Shown here piece by piece: positions 1-7,333 of a DNA stretch of 38,460 nucleotides (the stretch's first letter is position 1; every line of letters begins with the position of its first letter). This DNA comes from Bacteroidota bacterium (GTDB lineage Bacteria; Bacteroidota; Bacteroidia; JAFLBG01): NCBI GenBank assembly GCA_017303975.1, contig JAFLBG010000037.1, positions 1 through 38,460 on the forward strand, given 5' to 3'. Position numbers and translations under genes: made by a program. The notes below the pieces were generated by a model that saw only the letters and a program-made list of their open reading frames with translations, was not told where the DNA came from and searched no databases.

Positions 1-2
1 TT

Positions 3-122
3 TTTGATATACAGGAAAGGAATTTTTATTGTCAACTACCTTTACAACAAAATCAAAAACAAAAGGAGAGTGGATTGCGTGCTTGTTTTTTGATTCAAGC
101 AAAAAGTGAATATATTTTTTGA
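3..122 (+). CDS. possible 3' end of an upstream gene (partial)
   Basis: The reading frame starting at base 3 is open from the window edge to a TGA at 120-122, giving about 39 residues that include the string NFYCQLPL. Frame 1 is also open, to a TGA at 91-93, so the sequence does not decide which frame is real, or whether either is. No domain is recognisable. The remaining stretch to base 225 is AT-rich and holds no evident gene; it presumably carries the promoter of the hydrolase, but I see no good TAnnTTTG match. Confidence 0.25.
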   Translation, partial: FDIQERNFYCQLPLQQNQKQKESGLRACFLIQAKSEYIF

Positions 123-225
123 CTAGAAAAATTTTGCTCATTGTAGAAGCTAAGATAATTGATAAAATACAATATGGCTATTTTAATAATATTTAATACA
201 TTTATAATGAAACTACCACTTTGTT

Positions 226-954
226 ATGAAAAAATTTCTTACTTGTATTTGTTTTAGCTTTTTCTTGTTGGGTTTGAATGCGCAACAAAAAATTGAAATT
301 CCCGGTGCGGATGGGATAAAGATTTCGGCTAGCATGTACACTGCAAATGATTCAATGCCATATATAGTTCTTTGCCATCAGGCGGATTATAGTAGAGGCG
401 AGTACGCGGAAACAGCAAAAAAGTTGAATAAGTTGGGTTATAATTGCTTGGCGGTAGATTTACGATTGGGGCAAGAGATAAATGGAGTTGTAAATGAAAC
501 TGCGGCTGCTTACAAGAATGCAGGGAAGCAAGTGACTCACTTAGATGCGGAACAAGATATAATTGCAGCTATTGATTTTTTATATTTTACTAACGAAAGA
601 AAAGTGATTTTAATGGGTAGCTCTTACTCTGCTGCATTGGCAATTAAAATAGGTTCGGTAAGCAATAAAGTAAAGGCAGTTATAGCTTACAGCCCAGGTG
701 ACTATTTAGGCACATCCATAAAACTAGAAGAAACTGCAAAATTATTTGACAAACCGATTTACTTAACCAGCAGTAAGGATGAGGTGTCTGGCGTAATTAG
801 CATAACTAGAGAATTAAAATCGCAGAACAAAACTCAGTTTATTCCTAAAGGCAAGGGCGACCATGGTTCGAAAGTTTTATGGGACAGTTGTGCTGACTAT
901 CCGGAGTATTGGTATTCTTTAATTATGTTTTTAACAGAATTAAAAGCGCTCTAA
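226..954 (+). CDS. secreted alpha/beta hydrolase, dienelactone-hydrolase-like
   Basis: This 242-aa protein starts with a signal peptide ending near LNAQ (residue 20), so it is probably periplasmic or lipid-free secreted. The segment CHQADYSRGEY (50-60) followed by LGYNCLAVDLR resembles the strand and oxyanion region of dienelactone-hydrolase-like enzymes. The nucleophile elbow is GSSYS (131-135) with Ser133 as the likely nucleophile; candidate acid and base are Asp185 and His213 (in KGDHGS). The last elbow position is Ser rather than Gly, a tolerated small residue. The substrate is unknown. It ends 6 bases from the stop of the convergent MazG-like gene. A general esterase, lipase or peptidase of the same fold cannot be excluded. 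Confidence 0.8.
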   Translation: MKKFLTCICFSFFLLGLNAQQKIEIPGADGIKISASMYTANDSMPYIVLCHQADYSRGEYAETAKKLNKLGYNCLAVDLRLGQEINGVVNETAAAYKNAGKQVTHLDAEQDIIAAIDFLYFTNERKVILMGSSYSAALAIKIGSVSNKVKAVIAYSPGDYLGTSIKLEETAKLFDKPIYLTSSKDEVSGVISITRELKSQNKTQFIPKGKGDHGSKVLWDSCADYPEYWYSLIMFLTELKAL

Positions 955-960
955 TTTCAG

Positions 961-1296
961 TTATTTACCGACTAGTTTTTTATTGGACTGGTGTCGAGTT
1001 TTATCTCTTTTTGTTTTTTTGTCTAAATTTTTCTTGAGTGCCTTTTCCAAATCTACACCGGTTTGATTGGCAATACAAATAATTACAAATAAGACATCAG
1101 CTAGCTCATCTGCCAATTTTTTATCTCTATCTTTCTTTTTGAATGATTGTTCTCCGTAGGTTCTAGAGATGATTCGGGCTACTTCGCCAACTTCCTCGGT
1201 AAGTATTGCCATATTGGTAAGCTCACTGAAATAACGAACTCCATATTTTTTTATCCAATCGTCTACTAGCTTTTGGGCATTTTGAATTGTAAGCAT
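961..1296 (-). CDS. MazG-like nucleotide pyrophosphohydrolase
   Basis: This is a 111-aa single-domain protein of the all-alpha NTP pyrophosphatase superfamily. The two metal-binding motifs are visible: EEVGE at 34-38 and ELADVLF at 64-70, which together give the E-x-x-E and E-x-x-D acidic residues that coordinate magnesium. Such enzymes hydrolyse (d)NTPs to the monophosphate and pyrophosphate, usually for nucleotide-pool cleaning. The short length fits the single-domain MazG-like group rather than two-domain E. coli MazG. The C-terminus is strongly basic and lysine-rich. The gene lies 84 bases downstream of the anti-sigma gene on the same strand, so read-through from that operon is possible. 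Confidence 0.85.
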   Translation of the reverse strand: MLTIQNAQKLVDDWIKKYGVRYFSELTNMAILTEEVGEVARIISRTYGEQSFKKKDRDKKLADELADVLFVIICIANQTGVDLEKALKKNLDKKTKRDKTRHQSNKKLVGK

Positions 1297-1380
1297 ACTA
1301 CCTAAATATTTATGCTAAATATACAGAGATTACAGCTTTATAAAACCTCTGCTTTCAGTTTAACTCTAAATAGACGAATA

Positions 1381-2550
1381 TTATTTAACAATCGTAATTT
1401 GACCTGTTTGTTGAATATTGCTTTGAGTAGAGGATAATTCGTACACATACACCCCCATAGGCAGCGCTATGCCTTGTATATCATCTCCGGTCCATGTAAA
1501 TGTGTTAGATGAAATAGTAGTTTGATAAACCACAACGCCAGTTCGGCCGTTTCTGATTCGTAATTGGACATCAAATCCGTTAAATCTATTGACAGGCACT
1601 TCCCAGTATTTTTGTTGTAATGGATAAAGAACATAGTTGCAATCTTGCTTATCTACTGTTTGGGAAACTACTTCGCTTTTGCAATTGCGGCTATCGCGAA
1701 TACTAATTTTATATACACCATTCGCAAGATTTTCGAATCTACCAGACGAATAATAGTTCTTGCCGTTATCGATAGAATATTCGAAGGGTGCAAATGCATT
1801 TTGCGATTCTTGTGAAAGTGTTATAATTCCATTTTGCTGAGATTGGCAACTACTTATTACATCGATAACCGGTGTAATTTGAACTCCATCGCACACGTTT
1901 TTTTCGTTATTGCTATTTTCATTTGCAACAGGAACGTTAGTTTTGTTAGACTCCGCACTATTACTTTGCGCACTACTTGTTTGACTGTAATTGTTAGAGT
2001 TGTTAGGTTTAGAGGGTTCATCCTTTCTAGTTACGGGAGCCTGTTCATCCAATTTAGCCTCCTCCTTTTTTTCAGGCGAGGGTTCTATTGTTTTACTACT
2101 TGAAGAAATTTTCTTCTCGGACACAATTGTGTTTTGTGTTTCAGGACTTAGCTCATGTGAAGTGGTTACAGAACTGTCTTGTGTAGCAATTTCAGTTTGT
2201 GAATTTTTAATTGCTGGCTGTACGATCGAATTAGGCTCTGTTTGTCGATTACTGTTTTTATATACCAAAACAAAAGTTGTAAAAAGTGCTACGATAGCTG
2301 CAATGGAAAGAATTCGTCTGCCATTTAGTTTTGATGGCTTGGTATTGTTTGAATGAATTTGTGCTAGTTGTTGTTTAATATTAACGAGTGCGTTATCTAC
2401 TATAATGTTATTTGCGGCTTGATGCGCATCAAACTCTGCCTTAAAATCAGCATCGCTGACGATTCTTTTTTCGACCTCCAATTTCTCTTGAGGTGTTAGG
2501 TCGTTATCGAGATAACGCTCTATTAAATCGTATGTAGTATTATCTATCAT
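1381..2550 (-). CDS. membrane anti-sigma factor with SprB-like repeat and type B-like T9SS sorting domain
   Basis: This 389-aa protein combines unlike parts. Residues 1-65 (IERYLDNDLTPQEKLEVEKR...) look like the cytoplasmic anti-sigma domain common in Bacteroidota ECF pairs, without the HxxxCxxC zinc motif. One membrane helix covers about 80-97. Residues 98-220 are a Ser/Asn/Glu-rich periplasmic linker. Residues 228-300 match a SprB repeat (APFEYSIDNGKNYYSS, FENLANGVYKISIRD, RNC). Residues 305-389 match the gliding-motility C-terminal (CHU_C, type B) pattern: YWEVP, RNGRTGVVVY, FTWTGDD, LPMGVYVYEL, GQITIVK. It overlaps the sigma gene by 4 bases (ATGA), so the two are co-translated partners. 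Unusually, there is no cleavable signal peptide, so the sorting domain should stay tethered to the inner membrane. Family assignments come from reading the sequence; the sensing role is inference. Confidence 0.75.
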   Translation of the reverse strand: MIDNTTYDLIERYLDNDLTPQEKLEVEKRIVSDADFKAEFDAHQAANNIIVDNALVNIKQQLAQIHSNNTKPSKLNGRRILSIAAIVALFTTFVLVYKNSNRQTEPNSIVQPAIKNSQTEIATQDSSVTTSHELSPETQNTIVSEKKISSSSKTIEPSPEKKEEAKLDEQAPVTRKDEPSKPNNSNNYSQTSSAQSNSAESNKTNVPVANENSNNEKNVCDGVQITPVIDVISSCQSQQNGIITLSQESQNAFAPFEYSIDNGKNYYSSGRFENLANGVYKISIRDSRNCKSEVVSQTVDKQDCNYVLYPLQQKYWEVPVNRFNGFDVQLRIRNGRTGVVVYQTTISSNTFTWTGDDIQGIALPMGVYVYELSSTQSNIQQTGQITIVK

Positions 2551-3122
2551 GAATATAAAAATTCTTTTAGGTGCTGATTTTCTTTAACTAATTGAATTAA
2601 TCGCTGCTTGCATTTATAGTTTTTTGTTTTTGCAGTATCGGCATTACTAAAACCCATTTTTTGACTTATATCCTCCATAGACATTTTATTAAAAATGCTA
2701 TACGTAAGTAGCTCCTTGCATCGTTCGCCTAGCATAGCAAGAATCTCTTGTATTTTTAAAGCTCGCTCTTTACTTACAGTTTGCGTGTATGCATCGGCTC
2801 CGTCAAATTGAACATCGGTATGATTTTCTATATTTCCCACTAATCTGTTTTTTTGTTTTGCTCTATTAATCCACAAGTTTCTGCTAATGCTGTATATAAA
2901 CCCTGTTACACTATTTCCCTCTTTAAACTGCCCGGCAAGAACATATTTATAAAACGCAACTACTGCATCTTGAAAAATATCTTGAGCTTCATCTTCATCC
3001 CCATTATTTTGAAGAACCAGTGACTTTACCTTTGGCTTAGCAACTTTGTACAAATGCGTTAATACACTCTCTGAATTACCTGATTTAATTGCCAACAGTA
3101 TGTCTTGATCTGTATAACCCAT
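2547..3122 (-). CDS. ECF (RpoE-type) RNA polymerase sigma factor
   Basis: This 191-aa protein has the two-domain ECF layout. Region 2 lies at about 22-92, including DEDEAQDIFQDAVVAFYKYV (region 2.2/2.1 core) and GFIYSISRNLWINRAKQ (2.4-like -10 recognition helix). Region 4 lies at about 125-180 with a helix-turn-helix around MSMEDISQKMGFSNADTAKTKN. Its partner is the overlapping anti-sigma gene downstream. It sits 39 bases after a T9SS type B cargo gene and downstream of a PorP/SprF-like gene, which suggests a role in T9SS-related expression. P. gingivalis SigP is an ECF factor that drives T9SS genes, so a SigP-like function is plausible but unproven. The start is an ATG with no nearer alternative. 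Confidence 0.9.
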   Translation of the reverse strand: MGYTDQDILLAIKSGNSESVLTHLYKVAKPKVKSLVLQNNGDEDEAQDIFQDAVVAFYKYVLAGQFKEGNSVTGFIYSISRNLWINRAKQKNRLVGNIENHTDVQFDGADAYTQTVSKERALKIQEILAMLGERCKELLTYSIFNKMSMEDISQKMGFSNADTAKTKNYKCKQRLIQLVKENQHLKEFLYS

Positions 3123-3161
3123 TTACCAATATTCTATTTTATTTCTGTTGTATTAAAATTA

Positions 3162-3821
3162 TTATCTGATCACGGTTATATGCGTAGTTTGATTTGTTTG
3201 CTTATTTATTGCGATATAAAAGCCCATTGGGACAATTGTACCTGTTCCATCTTTTCCGTCCCAAATTCCGCTACCCACCAAACGTCTAACCAATCTTCCA
3301 TCGCGATTAAAAATATCAATCATTTCTTCGACACCACCTGTAAAGCAGGAGAGTAGTGTTACATCATCTTTACCATCGTCATTAGGAGTAATTACAGAAA
3401 TAGCAGGAGGAACACTTAAACTATCATTACAATCGACAAGAATGCTTTCACATATTATTCCACAAACAAAGCCAAAAGTATCTGTAGCTATTAAACACAC
3501 GCTATACGTGGCAACAGCGGGGAATTCATAAGAGAAATTAGTAGAATAATATTTTGTTGTATCGTTTGATATATTCCAGTATGCATCTTGATAGTTAGAT
3601 GTATTTTCAAAATTAGCTACCCTACAATTTAAACTATAAGAAAAGGTAGGAGTGCATGTTGATGAAATAAGAGCCGACTTATACGAAGCCGCAGAATCGC
3701 TCTCTTCCAAAAAGGCATAACCAGAATTGCTGTTGCCGGCAAATGGAAGCGGCAAAGCAACCAGCGTAGCCATTTTAGCTATCAGCATAATTGTAATTAT
3801 TATTTTTGCACTTGTTTTCAT
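3162..3821 (-). CDS. PKD-like protein with T9SS type B (CHU_C) sorting domain
   Basis: I place the start at the ATG at 3821, giving 219 aa; the longer open frame begins with TTG at 3842. The N-terminus (MKTSAKIIITIMLIAKM...) is a signal peptide. The middle contains a PKD-like stretch (AYWNISNDT ... YEFPAVATYSVCLIATD) with several cysteines. The C-terminal 80 residues carry a classic type B sorting signal: ISVITPNDDGKDD, IDIFNRDGRLVRRL, GIWDGKDGTG, VPMGFYIA. The protein is therefore predicted to cross the outer membrane by T9SS. It is small for the family, which usually consists of large adhesins. Its position between a PorP/SprF-like gene and the sigma gene mirrors the known SprF-SprB pairing. 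Confidence 0.85.
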   Translation of the reverse strand: MKTSAKIIITIMLIAKMATLVALPLPFAGNSNSGYAFLEESDSAASYKSALISSTCTPTFSYSLNCRVANFENTSNYQDAYWNISNDTTKYYSTNFSYEFPAVATYSVCLIATDTFGFVCGIICESILVDCNDSLSVPPAISVITPNDDGKDDVTLLSCFTGGVEEMIDIFNRDGRLVRRLVGSGIWDGKDGTGTIVPMGFYIAINKQTNQTTHITVIR

Positions 3822-3877
3822 TTTACAATTTTCAAATATCAAATAAACTATTTTCCTTTATTCGAGTCCTTTTTAAA

Positions 3878-3910
3878 GTACTACATAACTACTAAGCAAA
3901 AGTAACCCCC
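3878..3910 (-). promoter_or_regulatory. ECF-like promoter motif copy 1, before the type B cargo and sigma operon
   Basis: Read on the minus strand this holds GGGGTTACTTTT, 12 unrelated bases, then TGTAGTAC. The same blocks with the same spacing occur before the PorP/SprF-like gene (4902-4933). Counting GTTAC as the upstream element leaves 16 bases before TGTA, a spacing normal for ECF promoters. It lies 57 bases upstream of the ATG at 3821. That the adjacent sigma factor reads it is inference. Confidence 0.55.
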
Positions 3911-3928
3911 ATTTCCATTTTTATTTCA

Positions 3929-4882
3929 TCAAAAAGTAGGACAATCAGCAGCACCCGACTTTGGTGCAGCCGCTGAATCTCCCTTACCAAATAAATAACG
4001 CACCATAATTTCGTATGCCTGTGTGTTTGTTCTTGTATTTGATAGTTGAGGCATAAAATATGCGAAATCTATCGACAATCTGTTTGTTTTACCGTTTTGA
4101 GGAATTGGAATGTTCTGAATGCCGGCAAATCCATAAAATCCTTCTCGCAAGTCGTAACCACCACCAAAAGAAACCATTTTTTTAATCAGCAATAAGAAAG
4201 ATGCCCCAATATTTACTTTTTGAAGGTAAGGATTGATTAGGGCTGGGGTAAATTTAGCGAATACAGAAGGTGTGATGCTAAATGATTCGTTTACAATAAA
4301 ATCGTGTTCGCCTAGTAAATAAAAGTGCCTATTTAGATGTATCACTTGATCTACCGGTCGGGCTTTAGTATTTGTGTATTGATTTATTGACAATCCAATC
4401 CGAGTTGTTGACGAATACAGCATTACACCGCCATTTCCGTCTATAGTAGAAGCTGATGCTCCGGCTGCATAATCTGTTGGCTTAACGCTAAAATTATACA
4501 ACCCAAACGACAGCCCTGCTGAAAAAAACCATGTGTCATTTATTTTTTGGTGTCGAGAGAATGAGAGATGCGCTCTGTTTCTACTTAAAACAGGACCTTC
4601 TCTATCGCTATAAAAATCTATACCGATAGAATTAAACCCATTATTCTTTTTCATTATTCGAAAAAAAGCGGAAAAAGCAGAAGTGAATACGCCCCCAAAA
4701 CTATTGCTATTTCTCCGGCTAAAGGCATACAACTCGACATCGGAACGAATACAACCTTTTGCAGGATTGATTTGAGGATTGTAGAAATATTGACCAAAAT
4801 GTACAGGTAGCTCAGAAACAATCGGCTGAGAATACAACCGACCAAAAATAAAAATTACAAGTAGCGTAAAAAATATTCGCAT
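3929..4882 (-). CDS. PorP/SprF family outer-membrane protein
   Basis: The start chosen is the ATG at 4882, because it opens directly into a signal peptide (MRIFFTLLVIFIFGRLYSQ); the longer frame starts at a TTG at 4942. The mature protein, about 298 aa, begins with HFGQYFYNPQINPAKGC, matching the FxNPAxxG-type opening of PorP/SprF proteins, and continues with alternating beta-strands ending in YEIMVRYLFG, as in an outer-membrane barrel. SprF is needed for SprB export in Flavobacterium johnsoniae, and paralogues usually sit beside a type B cargo gene, as here. The C-terminal tail after the last strand (AAAPKSGAADCPTF) is an odd extension with one cysteine. Confidence 0.88.
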   Translation of the reverse strand: MRIFFTLLVIFIFGRLYSQPIVSELPVHFGQYFYNPQINPAKGCIRSDVELYAFSRRNSNSFGGVFTSAFSAFFRIMKKNNGFNSIGIDFYSDREGPVLSRNRAHLSFSRHQKINDTWFFSAGLSFGLYNFSVKPTDYAAGASASTIDGNGGVMLYSSTTRIGLSINQYTNTKARPVDQVIHLNRHFYLLGEHDFIVNESFSITPSVFAKFTPALINPYLQKVNIGASFLLLIKKMVSFGGGYDLREGFYGFAGIQNIPIPQNGKTNRLSIDFAYFMPQLSNTRTNTQAYEIMVRYLFGKGDSAAAPKSGAADCPTF

Positions 4883-4901
4883 TCTTGGGTTGCTAGCTAT
4901 C

Positions 4902-4933
4902 GTATTACACTTGTAATTTAGAAAAGTAACCCC
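4902..4933 (-). promoter_or_regulatory. ECF-like promoter motif copy 2, before the PorP/SprF-like gene
   Basis: On the minus strand: GGGGTTACTTTT, 12 bases, TGTAATAC. It differs from copy 1 (3878-3910) in one base of the second block. It ends about 19 bases upstream of the ATG at 4882, which would give a short 5' leader and also supports that start over the TTG at 4942. Confidence 0.55.
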
Positions 4934-4945
4934 TTTTAACAAAAT

Positions 4946-5398
4946 TTATTCTCTATTCTTAGAATCTATACTAATAGTTACTGGGCCATCATTAACTAAA
5001 GAGATTTTCATATCGGCACCGAATTGACCGGTAGCAATATTTTTATCAAATTGAATTTCTAGTTCATTAATAAATTTTTCGTACATAGGTATTGCAAAAT
5101 CGGGCTTAGACGAGCGAATATAAGAAGGTCGATTTCCCTTTTTAGTACTTGCATATAATGTAAACTGAGAAACAACAAGTATTTCGCCCGAGATGTCTTT
5201 TACGCTTAAATTCATGATTCCATCGGCATCATCAAATATACGAAGATGAACGATTTTGGAACAAAGCCATTGAATATCTTCAATAGTATCGGAATCTTCT
5301 ATACCAACAAGTATTACCAATCCTTTTCCAATAGAAGATTTTATATTAGCTTCGATTTCAACAGAAGCAGAGGAAACTCTTTGAATAACAACTCTCAT
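4946..5398 (-). CDS. dtd: D-aminoacyl-tRNA deacylase
   Basis: This 150-aa cytoplasmic enzyme removes D-amino acids (and mischarged glycine) from tRNA. The full-length DTD1 pattern is present: MRVVIQRVSSASVEI at the start, the SQFTLYA motif at about 85 with the catalytic Thr region, STKKGNRPSY, FGADMKISLVNDGPVTI with the NxGPxT motif, and a short tail. It begins 2 bases after the end of gpmI, so the two are surely co-transcribed. Nothing is missing. Confidence 0.97.
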   Translation of the reverse strand: MRVVIQRVSSASVEIEANIKSSIGKGLVILVGIEDSDTIEDIQWLCSKIVHLRIFDDADGIMNLSVKDISGEILVVSQFTLYASTKKGNRPSYIRSSKPDFAIPMYEKFINELEIQFDKNIATGQFGADMKISLVNDGPVTISIDSKNRE

Positions 5399-5400
5399 TT

Positions 5401-6915
5401 TTATACTAATGCAACCCCATCCATTTGTTTAGGTGGGGTAATATTCATCAATTTTAAAATAGTTGGGGCAATGTCTGCCAAGCGGCCATTACTAATGCTT
5501 TTATAATCTTTATCAATTAAAATACATGGAACAGGATTAGTAGTATGCGCTGTATTGGGAGAGCCATCGTCATTAACCATGTAATCTGCATTTCCATGAT
5601 CGGCAATGATAATAAATGAATATCCAGATTGAATTCCTGCATTTACAATTCTTTCCAAACAAGAATCCACCGTTTCAACTGCTTTTACAACAGCGTTGTA
5701 ATCGCCTGTATGACCTACCATATCGGCATTAGCAAAATTCAAGCAAATAAAATCTGCTTCTGCTTTTTGAAACTCCGGCAAAATGGCTTCTGTTAGTTGC
5801 ATTGCACTCATTTCGGGTTGCAAATCATACGTTGCAACTTTAGGAGATGGAATTAGTATTCTTTTTTCGCCTAGAAATTCTTGTTCTCTGCCACCCGAAA
5901 AGAAAAATGTAACGTGTGGATATTTCTCTGTTTCGGAAATTCGAATTTGAGTTTTGTTATTCTTCTCCAACACCTCGCCTAATGTCATTTCTAAATCATC
6001 TTTATCAAAAACTACTTGTACTTTTTTGAATGTTGCATCGTACTTTGTCATTGTAACATAATGCAACGGCATGGCTTTCATTTGAAATTCGGGCATATCC
6101 ATTTGCGTTAACACTTGTGTTATTTCACGACATCTATCGGTTCGAAAATTATAACAAAATACAACATCGTTTTCTTGGATTAGAGCAATTGGATTACCTG
6201 AATTGTCAACACGTACAAGCGGTTTAATAAATTCATCTGTAACATTGTTAGCATAAGCATCTTTAATTGAACTCAGGATGTCTTTAGTCTTCTCGCCTTC
6301 TCCTTTTACTAACAAATTATATGCTAATTTTATTCGTTCCCATCTTTTATCTCTGTCCATAGCATAGTAGCGACCAATAAGAGAGGCTATCTTACCTCCT
6401 ACCCTTTCTAAATGGCTTTGAAGTTTTGACACATACTCATAGCCGCCTTTTGGGTCAGTATCTCTGCCGTCTGTAAATACATGTACAAAAAACCGAACTC
6501 CTTTTTCAGAAGCCATGGAACATAATTTATGTAAATGTTCTTGATGCGAATGCACACCTCCATCAGACAACAACCCCATGAAATGAACGGCCTTATTACT
6601 CTTTAAAGCATACTCAAAAGCTTCATTGATAACTACATTTTCATCAAAAACTCCTGTTTCAATTGCATTATTCACTTTCTCTAAATCCTGAAAAACGATT
6701 CTTCCCGCACCAATATTTAAGTGACCAACCTCGGAGTTACCCATTTGTCCATGCGGCAAACCAACATCCTTTCCGGAAGTTTTGAGTGTTGAATTAGGAT
6801 AATTTTTAATTAAGTCTTTGTAAAATGGAGTATTTGCGTTTGCAATTGCATCTGATTTAGAGCCATTGCCAATGCCCCAACCATCGAGTATAATAAGCGC
6901 TGTTTTTTTTGTCAT
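5401..6915 (-). CDS. gpmI: 2,3-bisphosphoglycerate-independent phosphoglycerate mutase
   Basis: This 504-aa glycolytic enzyme interconverts 3- and 2-phosphoglycerate through a phosphoserine intermediate using two manganese ions. The alkaline-phosphatase-like metal motif LIILDGWG is at 7-14, the phosphorylated serine is Ser61 in MGNSEVGHLNIGAG, and the second metal cluster IIADHGNADYM lies near the C-terminus. HVFTDGRDTDP and YYAMDRDKRWER are standard substrate-binding segments. Length is typical. It lies downstream of the DUF559 element, whose left repeat ends only about 12 bases before the gpmI start codon, so the repeat may contribute to or disturb its translation signals. Confidence 0.97.
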   Translation of the reverse strand: MTKKTALIILDGWGIGNGSKSDAIANANTPFYKDLIKNYPNSTLKTSGKDVGLPHGQMGNSEVGHLNIGAGRIVFQDLEKVNNAIETGVFDENVVINEAFEYALKSNKAVHFMGLLSDGGVHSHQEHLHKLCSMASEKGVRFFVHVFTDGRDTDPKGGYEYVSKLQSHLERVGGKIASLIGRYYAMDRDKRWERIKLAYNLLVKGEGEKTKDILSSIKDAYANNVTDEFIKPLVRVDNSGNPIALIQENDVVFCYNFRTDRCREITQVLTQMDMPEFQMKAMPLHYVTMTKYDATFKKVQVVFDKDDLEMTLGEVLEKNNKTQIRISETEKYPHVTFFFSGGREQEFLGEKRILIPSPKVATYDLQPEMSAMQLTEAILPEFQKAEADFICLNFANADMVGHTGDYNAVVKAVETVDSCLERIVNAGIQSGYSFIIIADHGNADYMVNDDGSPNTAHTTNPVPCILIDKDYKSISNGRLADIAPTILKLMNITPPKQMDGVALV

Positions 6916-6927
6916 ATGCTTCTTTTT

Positions 6928-6959
6928 AATTCCCCCTTTGAAGGGGGGAAGGAGGATGT
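6928..6959. repeat. left inverted repeat of the DUF559 element
   Basis: Plus-strand sequence starts AATTCCCCCTTTGAAG, continues G-rich and ends GGAGGATGT. The reverse complement of 7337-7377 starts with the same 16 bases and ends GGGGGATGT, so the two copies form imperfect inverted repeats on either side of the endonuclease gene. The CCCCCTT-TG-AAGGGGG core can form a hairpin. It directly abuts the stop codon of the DUF559 gene. Confidence 0.75.
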
Positions 6960-7333
6960 TACAATAATTTTAATTGTTCAATTTTATTTTCGACCGCACG
7001 AATAACATCATTCATATTTTTCTTTACTTCTGCATCCTTAAAGCGAATAAAATTAACGCCAAAAGATTCTAATCTACTTTGCCTTATACTATCATTCTCC
7101 GAAACATCAGAAAGACTATGAGTATTGCCATCAATTTCAATGGCTAGAAATAGTTCATGGCAGTAAAAATCGACAATATAATTATCAATAGGAACTTGGC
7201 GATGAAACTCAACTCCTAACCATTTATTCTTAATTTGCTTCCACAAAAGGACTTCCGACAAGACACCTTGTTTTCGAAGCTGCCTAGCAAGTTCTTTTAA
7301 TTTAAAATTATATGGAATAATTGTGTTTTTCAT
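6959..7333 (-). CDS. DUF559 endonuclease-like protein (Vsr-like fold)
   Basis: This 124-aa protein belongs to the DUF559 family, a branch of PD-(D/E)xK nucleases related to very-short-patch-repair enzymes. Visible family features are LRKQGVLSEVLLWKQIKNK (with the conserved Glu), FHRQVPIDNYIVDFYC (Asp of the active site), LAIEIDGNTHS (E-x-D) and FGVNFIRFKDAEV. It overlaps the kinase stop by 4 bases (ATGA) and is flanked within a few bases on both sides by inverted repeats (6928-6959 and 7337-7377). This boxed arrangement between two unrelated housekeeping-type genes suggests a small mobile unit rather than a resident operon member. Its DNA target and function are unknown. Confidence 0.85.
   Translation of the reverse strand: MKNTIIPYNFKLKELARQLRKQGVLSEVLLWKQIKNKWLGVEFHRQVPIDNYIVDFYCHELFLAIEIDGNTHSLSDVSENDSIRQSRLESFGVNFIRFKDAEVKKNMNDVIRAVENKIEQLKLL

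Noticed and set aside
1834-2356. Two plus-strand open frames opposite the anti-sigma gene
   Set aside because: They lie opposite the low-complexity linker of a convincing minus-strand gene and show no signal peptide or domain.
3822-3842. TTG-initiated N-terminal extension of the type B cargo protein, and similar TTG extensions at 4942, 18693, 24661, 25932, 26833, 30099 and 32006
   Set aside because: In each case a downstream ATG (or GTG for 25968) fits the signal peptide, family start or upstream stop codon better.
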